From assembly GCA_902520725.1 (NCBI GenBank), contig CABYPB010000001.1, positions 56,111-120,110 of the forward strand: a stretch of DNA of 64,000 nucleotides. The letters are read 5' to 3'. The notes beneath the pieces were generated by a model that saw only the letters and a list, made by a program, of their open reading frames with translations, made no database searches and was not told where the DNA came from. This document shows positions 18,926 through 26,742 of the stretch, one piece after another (position 1 is the first letter of the stretch; every line of letters begins with the position of its first letter). The position numbers and the translations under genes are program-made. The DNA is from an uncultured SAR86 cluster bacterium (lineage in GTDB: Bacteria > Pseudomonadota > Gammaproteobacteria > Magnimaribacterales > D2472).

Positions 18926-21099
18926 TATAATTTTTCAAGATTTGCATATGCCATTACTAACCATTTTGTCCCAAAATCATCAAAATTTACTTGGACTCTT
19001 GCGGTATCTCCAGAGCCTTCATAATTTAAAACAATACCTTCACCAAATTTCTTATGTAGAACTTTCTGGCCTAATGAAATACCTATTTCCTCCTCAAATT
19101 CCATTTTTGTTTCATTAAAGTCTTTTCTATTATAAGGAATATTAGTTTGTGCTCTAGGCCTTATTTCATCAATAAGATCTTTTGGAATTTCACGCAAAAA
19201 TCTTGAAGGTGGATTGAAGGTATCTGTACCATGCAATCTTCTTGATTCAGCATGAGTTATATAAAGTTTTTCCATTGCTCTTGTTATTGCGACATAACAT
19301 AACCTTCTTTCTTCCTCCAATTGAGAGGCGCTTTCCATGGATCTTCCATGAGGAAATAAACTTTCTTCAAGCCCGGTAAGAAGTACTAATTTAAATTCTA
19401 AACCCTTTGCAGAGTGCATTGTCATTAATTGAGCAGCATCATCGTGTTCTGAGGCCTGCCTATCTCCAGAGTCTAAAGAAATAATATCTAGATAACTTTC
19501 TGCTATTTCTAAATTAGATTTATCTTCACTGATGCTTTGTTCAAAGTTCTTAGTAGCAGTAATTAATTCCTCTAAATTTTCTGTTCTTGTTTTACCCTTC
19601 TCGCCAGGCTCTTTAGCATGATAGGCATACAAACCTGTTTCTTTGATAATTAATTCCATTAGTTCTGATAATAAATTCTCTTCAATAAAAGATTTACATC
19701 CAGCAATAAATTCTAAATAGTCTTTTAATCCTGCGCCGCCTCTTCCTCCGATGGATCCTTCATCTACTAATTTAGCTGATGCTTTTATGTAAGATAAATT
19801 AAATTGTTTGGCAGTATTTCTGATCTTTGCAAGGGTCTTTTCTCCTACGCCTCTTGTAGGATTAGAAATAGATCTCTCAAATGATGGATTGTCATTGTTA
19901 TTAAAAACAACTTTTAAATAAGCTATTGCATTTTTTATTTCTAATCTTTCATAAAACCTAAGCCCTCCATAAATTCTATAGGGGATGCTCACTCTTAATA
20001 GGGCTTCTTCTATTGCTCTGGATTGAGCATTTGATCTATATAAAACCGCTGTCTCTTCATATACTCCGCCTTTATGCATCCAGTCTTTTAGAATATCTGC
20101 AATAAATCTAGCCTCGTCTTGTTCGTTGTAAGCCTGATAAAGAATTATTTGTTCTCCCTCTACCTTATCTGTCCATAGGTTTTTACCTAATCTATCTTGA
20201 TTGTTGCCGATAAGGGCATTTGCAGCATTGAGAATTATGTTAGTTGACCTATAGTTTTGTTCTAGTCTTATCACTTCGGTGTCTTTAAAATCCTCAGTAA
20301 AAGCATTTACATGCTCTACTTTGGCACCACGCCAACCATAAATTGATTGATCATCATCACCTACTGCAGTTATATTGGCTTTGTCAGAGGCAATTTCCTG
20401 TAGCCACTTATATTGAATCGTATTTGTATCTTGAAACTCATCTATTAAGACAGATTTGAATCTAGTTTGAAAAAAAGTTTTTACAGATTTTGAATTTAAT
20501 AAACATTCGTAAGATTTTAATAGTAGCTCGCCGAAGTCTACTAAATGGTCTCTTTGACAAATCTCCTCATACTCTTTGTATACCTTTTTAACTGTTTCTG
20601 TATAAAAATCTCCTTTATCGTCCACACCATTACTTCGAAGTCCATCATCTTTCCAAGAATTTATTTGCCACTGACTTTGTCGTGCTGGCCAAGTAGCTTC
20701 ATCTAAACTAAATTCTTTAGAGATTCTCTTCACAATTCTTAACTGATCATCTGAATCTATAATAGTAAATCCACTGGATAAGCCTGCTTCTTTATGAAAT
20801 CTTTTTAAGAGTTTATGAGATAAGCCATGGAAAGTTCCAACCCAAGAATCCACCATTGGGGACTGCAGTAAAGTCTCTATTCTTGATCGCATCTCATTAG
20901 CAGCCTTGTTAGTAAAAGTAACTGCCATGATTGAAGAGGGATTAACTCCAAGAGCCTCAACCTCCCATGCAATTTTATGAACCAAGACCCTAGTTTTTCC
21001 AGAGCCTGCGCCTGCTAAAACAAGTAAGTGCTGTTTTTCAGAAGTAACAGCACTTCTTTGATCGTCGTTTAAATTTTCTAAAATATGAGATACATCCAT
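18925..21099 (-). CDS. uvrD: ATP-dependent DNA helicase UvrD/PcrA family
   Basis: LNDDQRSAVTS, LAGAGSGKTRVLVHKIAW, VTFTNKAANEMRSRI, LIDEFQDTNTIQYKWL, VGDDDQSIYGWRGA, EQNYRST, TMHSAKGLEFKLVLLTGLEE, YVAITRA. Confidence 0.95.
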   Translation of the reverse strand: MDVSHILENLNDDQRSAVTSEKQHLLVLAGAGSGKTRVLVHKIAWEVEALGVNPSSIMAVTFTNKAANEMRSRIETLLQSPMVDSWVGTFHGLSHKLLKRFHKEAGLSSGFTIIDSDDQLRIVKRISKEFSLDEATWPARQSQWQINSWKDDGLRSNGVDDKGDFYTETVKKVYKEYEEICQRDHLVDFGELLLKSYECLLNSKSVKTFFQTRFKSVLIDEFQDTNTIQYKWLQEIASDKANITAVGDDDQSIYGWRGAKVEHVNAFTEDFKDTEVIRLEQNYRSTNIILNAANALIGNNQDRLGKNLWTDKVEGEQIILYQAYNEQDEARFIADILKDWMHKGGVYEETAVLYRSNAQSRAIEEALLRVSIPYRIYGGLRFYERLEIKNAIAYLKVVFNNNDNPSFERSISNPTRGVGEKTLAKIRNTAKQFNLSYIKASAKLVDEGSIGGRGGAGLKDYLEFIAGCKSFIEENLLSELMELIIKETGLYAYHAKEPGEKGKTRTENLEELITATKNFEQSISEDKSNLEIAESYLDIISLDSGDRQASEHDDAAQLMTMHSAKGLEFKLVLLTGLEESLFPHGRSMESASQLEEERRLCYVAITRAMEKLYITHAESRRLHGTDTFNPPSRFLREIPKDLIDEIRPRAQTNIPYNRKDFNETKMEFEEEIGISLGQKVLHKKFGEGIVLNYEGSGDTARVQVNFDDFGTKWLVMAYANLEKL

Positions 21100-21141
21100 T
21101 TAGGGATTCATTTTTTTCGTTAAGTTAGATATTCTAACCTT

Positions 21142-21987
21142 ATGTCGACAAAATTATTGAGACAAATTAAAAATTCACTTCCTGATTTAAGAAAGTCTGA
21201 AAAGGTTGTTGGTGAGTTCATCCTAAAAGACCCTAAATCAATCATAACTATGAAGACGGCTGAAGCTTCAGGAGCTATGGGGATAAGCGAGCCAACTCTC
21301 ATAAGATTTTGTAAGGCTATAGGTTTTACAGGATTTCAGGATCTAAAAATTAATCTATCTCAACAGTTAGCAGCCGATGATTACTTTGTAATGTATGAAA
21401 TAAAGGAAGATGATTCTATTCATGAATTATGTGAGAAAGTTTTTGATACTACAATTAGCGAAATTCTAAATGTTAGATCTCAAATTGATCAAGGTATTTT
21501 AGAGAGCGCGATTGAAACTTTGGTTAATGCAGAAAGAGTAGAGTTTTATGCTTTTGGTGGCTCAGCTCCTGTTGCCATGGATGGGCAACACAAATTCTTT
21601 AGATTAAAAATTCCTTCATCGTATATTTCAGATCCTCATCTTCAATTTATGTCAGCAAATTCACTAGAAAAAAATGATGTTGTGGTAGCAATTTCTCAAT
21701 CAGGAACTACTGCTGCTTTAATAGACAGTGTAAAAATTGTCAGAAAAAATGGAGTTAAGGTTATTGGAATAATGCCAGGAAATACCCCATTGGCAAATGT
21801 TTGTGACTTTCCATTAACTATTGATGTGGGCATAAATAATCGTATATCAAAACCTGTTACATCCAGGATAGCTTACACAGCTATTATTGACGTTTTAACA
21901 ATGGGGGTTGCTCAATTAAAACCAGAAGCACAAGAGCATTTATACAATATCGCTGATAGTCAAAGGTCTCTTAAAGTAGATAATTAA
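21142..21987 (+). CDS. hexR: RpiR/HexR-family transcriptional regulator (HTH + SIS domain)
   Basis: LRKSEKVVGEFILKDP..ITMKTAEASGAMGISEPTLIRFCKAIGFTGFQDLKINLSQQLA; SIS domain YAFGGSAPVAMDGQHKFFRLKIPSSYISDPHLQFMSA, VAISQSGTTAALIDSV. Confidence 0.88.
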   Translation: MSTKLLRQIKNSLPDLRKSEKVVGEFILKDPKSIITMKTAEASGAMGISEPTLIRFCKAIGFTGFQDLKINLSQQLAADDYFVMYEIKEDDSIHELCEKVFDTTISEILNVRSQIDQGILESAIETLVNAERVEFYAFGGSAPVAMDGQHKFFRLKIPSSYISDPHLQFMSANSLEKNDVVVAISQSGTTAALIDSVKIVRKNGVKVIGIMPGNTPLANVCDFPLTIDVGINNRISKPVTSRIAYTAIIDVLTMGVAQLKPEAQEHLYNIADSQRSLKVDN

Positions 21988-22601
21988 TAAATTGCTGATT
22001 CTCTAAACCAGAGATTAACTGCCCATTTTTCACCCGCAACAACTGGGGAACCGGCATGCAATGCATCTGGATTAATTTCAGTAGTGCCTTCTATGCAATT
22101 ATGAAAAACAACAACATCACCTTTTTTTGGTTTGACTGAAACACCCACTTCAGGAAACTCAGTTGCTCCTCCCTCTTCTACATCATTTAAATATGCCAAA
22201 GCTGTGACCATTCGCTGCCCTCCAGGAAACCAATTATTTTGACCTTCTTCGGTTGTTTTATCAAATGCATCAAAATGAGGCTTATATTCATTACCAGGAC
22301 CATAATACACTAGCTGAAATTGCTCAGCATTATTTATAGGCATTTGAACTAAAACTGAAAATCTTTTACTAACCTCGTGAACAATATCATTTGCACTATG
22401 CTCTAACCAACAATAATCATTAGTTCTACTGGCATGAACCTCGTGTTCTGAATCTGTGATGACAGTTGCCCTTTCCATTTTTCCTTTGCCAAGTTCTACA
22501 AATGAGTCGCATTCTAAATCAGAAAGAAAATTAGACACTACATAAACCATAGGATTAGTAGAATATAGGGTTACGTTTTCAGATATTTTTTTTGGTTTCA
22601 T
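21984..22601 (-). CDS. prolyl 4-hydroxylase-like 2-oxoglutarate/Fe(II) oxygenase
   Basis: QLVYYGPGNEYKPHFDAF (HxD), GGQRMVTALAYLNDVEEGGATEFPEVGVSVKPKKGDVVVFHN, DALHAGSPVVAGEKWAVNLWFRE (distal His and 2OG-binding Lys). Confidence 0.92.
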   Translation of the reverse strand: MKPKKISENVTLYSTNPMVYVVSNFLSDLECDSFVELGKGKMERATVITDSEHEVHASRTNDYCWLEHSANDIVHEVSKRFSVLVQMPINNAEQFQLVYYGPGNEYKPHFDAFDKTTEEGQNNWFPGGQRMVTALAYLNDVEEGGATEFPEVGVSVKPKKGDVVVFHNCIEGTTEINPDALHAGSPVVAGEKWAVNLWFRESAIY

Positions 22602-22647
22602 TTTCGATTCAAATTATACTATTTTTGTAAATTAAATTTAAATAGTA
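22602..22647. promoter_or_regulatory. candidate bidirectional promoter between the prolyl hydroxylase and glycosyltransferase genes
   Basis: Only 46 bp between divergent start codons; consensus TATAAT on the minus strand at 22613-22618. Geometry supports it; no strong -35 found. Confidence 0.35.
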
Positions 22648-23634
22648 ATGAAAATCTTTATTTCGATAGCTTCTTACCAAGATGCGCTTCTGGAGACGAC
22701 AATCAAAAGTGCATATGAGAAATCTGATATGCCAGAAAACCTCATTTTTGGTATTTGTGATCAATCGTCTATTCCTCTAGATATAGAATCTATTAAATTT
22801 AATAATCAAATGAAGTACGAGCATATTGATCCTTTAGAGTCTGAGGGACCATGCTGGGCAAGATCTAGGATACAAGAAAAATTTGAAGATGAAGAATATT
22901 ACCTTCAGATAGATTCTCATATGCAATTTGATCAAAGTTGGGATTCATATTTAATAAAATATATCGAAGAAATAAGATCTGTTGATTCTGAAATGCATCA
23001 ACTTCCAATTATTACTTGTTACCCTCGTTCTTTTGATGTTGTTAGTATTGAAACTAAAAAATTTGAGCTTAATAAAAGTGATTGCAATACCCACACCATT
23101 GCTTATAGAGAAGATGCCATGTTTATAAAAGAAAGTTTTTGTAGGCAAATTGGATCGATTGCAACAAAAGAAATATCTCATGGATATTTAATAGCTGCAG
23201 GATTTTTATTTTCAACAAAAGAATTTGTAAAACAAATTCCGTATGACTCTGATTTTTATTTTTATGGAGAAGAAATATCCATAATGCTCAGGGCTTTTAC
23301 AAGAGGTTTTGGAATATTTCATTTACCAGCAATTCCAATTTTTCATTTGTATACTGAAACTACAGATATCAAAAGGAAGTTGCATTGGGATGAAGATGAA
23401 GATAGCAAGAGAGAGACAAAGTGGCATCAAAGGGAAGAAATTAGCATTAAAAAGTTAAGTGATATTATTAATAACAAAATAGAAGGAATATTTGGATTAG
23501 GAAACAAAAGAACTATGAAGGATTATGAATATTTATCTGGTGTTGATCTGATAAATAAAAAAGTCATTGAAAAGGATAAAGCTTTTACTGGAAATTTTGT
23601 TTCATCATTACCATGGGATAAGGAGCTTTTTTAA
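22648..23634 (+). CDS. glycosyltransferase of the GlcNAc/Skp1-hydroxyproline GlcNAc-transferase family (GT60-like)
   Basis: IFISIASYQDALLETTIKSAYEKSDMPENLIFGICDQ...EGPCWARSRIQEKFEDEEYYLQIDSHMQFDQSWDSYLIKYI and GYLIAAGFLFSTKEFVKQIPYDSDFYFYGEEISIMLRAFTRGFGIFHLP...FHLY, characteristic of that family. Confidence 0.88.
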   Translation: MKIFISIASYQDALLETTIKSAYEKSDMPENLIFGICDQSSIPLDIESIKFNNQMKYEHIDPLESEGPCWARSRIQEKFEDEEYYLQIDSHMQFDQSWDSYLIKYIEEIRSVDSEMHQLPIITCYPRSFDVVSIETKKFELNKSDCNTHTIAYREDAMFIKESFCRQIGSIATKEISHGYLIAAGFLFSTKEFVKQIPYDSDFYFYGEEISIMLRAFTRGFGIFHLPAIPIFHLYTETTDIKRKLHWDEDEDSKRETKWHQREEISIKKLSDIINNKIEGIFGLGNKRTMKDYEYLSGVDLINKKVIEKDKAFTGNFVSSLPWDKELF

Positions 23635-23673
23635 AATAATCTTGGCTTAAATGATAAAATTATTAAATAACAT

Positions 23674-24102
23674 TTGGGAGAAAATATGAGCGAAGAAATA
23701 AAGAAATTCTTCAGTACCTATACTGATTTTGTAACAAAAGTAACAAGTGAGCCAAGTATTGATTTAGATGCTCTAAAGAAAAGTTTTGATGAAATTGAGC
23801 AAAATTCAGGCATTAAAACGCCTCGATTACTTACTGCAGCTCTAGGGCTAGGTAGCGAAACAGGTGAGTTTGTTGAGATTGTCAAAAAGATGTATCTCCA
23901 AGGCAAACCGCCTTCAGAAGATAATATATTTCATATGAAAAGAGAGCTTGGAGACATTATGTGGTACTGGGTAACTGCATGCGCTTCTCTTAATTTAGAC
24001 CCTTATGAAGTTATAAGTGAAAATCAAGAAAAACTTGCTGCGAGATATGGAGAAAAATTTGAAGTTCAAAGAAGTGAAACTCGTAAAGAAGGCGATCTAT
24101 AG
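23674..24102 (+). CDS. MazG-like nucleotide pyrophosphohydrolase
   Basis: LLTAALGLGSETGEFVEIVKKMYLQGKPPSEDNIFHMKRELGDIMWYWVTACASLNLDPYEVISENQEKLAARYGEKF (EExxE/ExxD-type pattern). Confidence 0.85.
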   Translation: MGENMSEEIKKFFSTYTDFVTKVTSEPSIDLDALKKSFDEIEQNSGIKTPRLLTAALGLGSETGEFVEIVKKMYLQGKPPSEDNIFHMKRELGDIMWYWVTACASLNLDPYEVISENQEKLAARYGEKFEVQRSETRKEGDL

Positions 24103-24119
24103 GCAGTTATACAAAGTTT

Positions 24120-24905
24120 ATGGACCACATAAAAGATTTAAAGATTGTTATCACAGCTGGAGCATCTGGAATAGGTTCAGAAGCAGCGATTGCTTTATCA
24201 AAAGCTGGAGCTAAGGTCATGGTGTGCGACGTAAACAAAAACACTCTAAAGTCTTTTTCAAATAATAATCCAGAAATTGGTACTTACCATGCTGATGTAT
24301 CAAATGAATCTGATGTTCATTCTTTCTTTAAAGACATAAAAAGTAAATTTAATAGTATCGACGTCTTGATTAATAATGCTGGTATCTCTGGGCCATCGGG
24401 TAAGCTTGAAGATATAGATTTTGATAAATGGGAGGAAACATTAAATGTTAATTTGAATGGTTTATTTCTAGTAACAAGGTCTGCTATTCCACTTTTAAAA
24501 GATAAAGGAGGATCAATTATTAATATTGGCTCTACATCATCTTTTTTAGGTAATCCTTTAAGATCTGCATACTCTGCGACTAAATGGGGTTTAATTGGAT
24601 TAACAAAAACATGGGCTATGGAATATGGCGAAAATAATATAAGAGTCAATGCTGTCTGTCCTTGTTCGGTCAATGGAGAGCGAATCGAGAGTGTTATTGA
24701 AAAAGAAGCAAAATATAGAAACACAACTTCTGAAAAAATTAAATCTGCATATTTAGAACAAACCTCTTTAAAAACATTTATAGATGTTGAAGAGGTTATT
24801 GGAATGTTAGTATATTTAATATCGCCTTTAGCAAAAAAAATTACAGGTCAAATGTTGGTTATAGACGGGAACACTGAGAGCCTGTCTATGAAATATATGG
24901 ATTAA
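24120..24905 (+). CDS. SDR family oxidoreductase
   Basis: VITAGASGIGSEAAIALSKAGAKVMVCDVN, DVLINNAGISGPSG, YSATKWGLIGLTKTWAMEYGENNIRVNAVCP, GQMLVIDGN. Confidence 0.93.
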   Translation: MDHIKDLKIVITAGASGIGSEAAIALSKAGAKVMVCDVNKNTLKSFSNNNPEIGTYHADVSNESDVHSFFKDIKSKFNSIDVLINNAGISGPSGKLEDIDFDKWEETLNVNLNGLFLVTRSAIPLLKDKGGSIINIGSTSSFLGNPLRSAYSATKWGLIGLTKTWAMEYGENNIRVNAVCPCSVNGERIESVIEKEAKYRNTTSEKIKSAYLEQTSLKTFIDVEEVIGMLVYLISPLAKKITGQMLVIDGNTESLSMKYMD

Positions 24906-24907
24906 AA

Positions 24908-25888
24908 ATGAAAGCTGTATGGTACACAAAAACTGGTAAAGCAGGAGACGTTCTTCAAATCGGGGAGCAGGATAATCCTGTGCTAATTGCAGGAGAGGTA
25001 TTAGTTAGAGTTAGAGCGTCTGGCATAAACCCATCAGATGTAAAAACTAGAGCCGGTGCAAGAGGTAAGCTTCAATTCCCTAGGGTAATACCACATTCTG
25101 ATGGTAGTGGAGAAATTATAGATGTTGGTGAGGGGATAGACAAAAGCAGGATTGGTGAAAAGGTCTGGATATGGAATGCTGCATTTGGCAGAGCTCATGG
25201 CACATGCGCAGAGTTAGTTACCTTGCCTGATCAGCAGGCGGTTAAGATAAACGATAATGTTTCATATGAATCAGCGGCATGTATGGGCATTCCAGCATCG
25301 ACTGCTTATTATGGAATACATTCAAATGGTTCTGTTAAGGATAAAACGGTTTTGGTTTCTGGTGGAGCTGGTGCCGTCGGTTTTTATGGAATTCAGTTAG
25401 CCAAGTTAGCTGGCGCTAATGTAATCACAACAATAAGTAATGACGAAAAAGCTAATATTGCCAGTTCTGCTGGAGCAGACAAAATAATTAACTATAAGAC
25501 TGGAAATGTTGTTGAAGAGGTCATGGAATACACTGACAACAATGGTGTGGATAGAATCTTTGAAGTTGAGTTTGGGGGCAACCTTCCAATTAACGAAAAG
25601 ATTATAAATTCTAACGGTGTGATTGTAACGTATGGGTCAATGGCAGAAATGGAGCCGAAGCTTCCCTTCTATAATCTAATGTTCAAAGGCGTTAAAATTG
25701 ATACTTTTCTTATATATACAATTGAAGAAACATTTAGAAAAGAAATATTGAGCGGGCTTTCAGAATTATTAAATCAAGAATCTCTAAAACATATGATTTC
25801 AAAAACCTATTCGATTGATGACATTATTGATGCTCATAATGCAATGGAGAGTGGCTCAATTATTGGAAATATTGTTATAGAGGTTTAA
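24908..25888 (+). CDS. NADPH:quinone reductase / zinc-type alcohol dehydrogenase-like (MDR)
   Basis: GEVLVRVRASGINPSDVKTRAG, IPHSDGSGEIIDVGEGI, VLVSGGAGAVGFYGIQLAKLAGANVITTIS, VDRIFEVEFGGN. Confidence 0.92.
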   Translation: MKAVWYTKTGKAGDVLQIGEQDNPVLIAGEVLVRVRASGINPSDVKTRAGARGKLQFPRVIPHSDGSGEIIDVGEGIDKSRIGEKVWIWNAAFGRAHGTCAELVTLPDQQAVKINDNVSYESAACMGIPASTAYYGIHSNGSVKDKTVLVSGGAGAVGFYGIQLAKLAGANVITTISNDEKANIASSAGADKIINYKTGNVVEEVMEYTDNNGVDRIFEVEFGGNLPINEKIINSNGVIVTYGSMAEMEPKLPFYNLMFKGVKIDTFLIYTIEETFRKEILSGLSELLNQESLKHMISKTYSIDDIIDAHNAMESGSIIGNIVIEV

Positions 25889-25896
25889 TGAGATAA

Positions 25897-26709
25897 TTGG
25901 CTATGAGATTCCCTTCAAATATTCATAAGATTCTTAAAAATTATATATATGCATATTACGATCCGACTGATGGTTCATATCTTCCGTTTTATGTTGGTCG
26001 AGGAATTGAAAACCGAGCATTTTCACACTTAAAAGGATCGCATAACTTCGAGGTTCAAAAAATATTAGACAAGCTTAAAGATCTTGGATTAAGTCCACAA
26101 ATTAAAATTATTGTTCATGGTTTGACCCTTCAACAAGCAAAAGTTGCAGAAACTGCTGCAATTGCTTTGCTTGGCAAAGATAATCTTGCAAACGTTGTAA
26201 AAGGAAGTCGATCTAATTTTACAAATGCTAGTCCAAGAGAAATTATTGATCACTACAATGCTAAAGAAGTGATTTTAAAACATAAAGTTATAATGATAAT
26301 TAGAAATCCTTGGAATCCTGATTTACCAGAATATGAGCATTATGATAGAACAAGATCTGCGTGGCGCCTAGGAAGTAAAAAAGATCTAGCTCAGTATGCT
26401 TTTCTTGTTCATCAGGGAATTGTTAAGCGAGTATATACAGTAAAAGCTTGGTACCCTGATGGTACGACATTCCATTCAAGAAATAATCCTGATCCAAATA
26501 ATCCTTTTTACAAAAAAGATTACACTCATAGGGATAGATTTGAATTTGTTGGACGTTTGCTTAATCAAGATGATGAAATTTCAAAAAAATATCTTGGCAA
26601 ATCAATTAAGCGATACATAAGGGCAAGTGGATCGCCCTGCCACTATAGTTATAATAGATCTGGAGATGTATATAAGTTTGATACAAAGGGAAAAATCACT
26701 AATCCTTGA
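25897..26709 (+). CDS. GIY-YIG nuclease domain protein, LEM-3-like
   Basis: NYIYAYYDPTDGSYLPFYVGRGIENRAFSHLKG...IKIIVHGLTLQQAKVAETAAIALLG..NLANVVKGS, followed by a C-terminal domain RSAWRLGSKKDLAQYAFLVHQGIVKRVYTVKAWYPDG...DRFEFVGRLLN..ISKKYLGKSIKRYIR. Confidence 0.82.
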   Translation: MAMRFPSNIHKILKNYIYAYYDPTDGSYLPFYVGRGIENRAFSHLKGSHNFEVQKILDKLKDLGLSPQIKIIVHGLTLQQAKVAETAAIALLGKDNLANVVKGSRSNFTNASPREIIDHYNAKEVILKHKVIMIIRNPWNPDLPEYEHYDRTRSAWRLGSKKDLAQYAFLVHQGIVKRVYTVKAWYPDGTTFHSRNNPDPNNPFYKKDYTHRDRFEFVGRLLNQDDEISKKYLGKSIKRYIRASGSPCHYSYNRSGDVYKFDTKGKITNP

Positions 26710-26742
26710 TTGGTAATATATCCTTAAAGTACCATATTTTAT

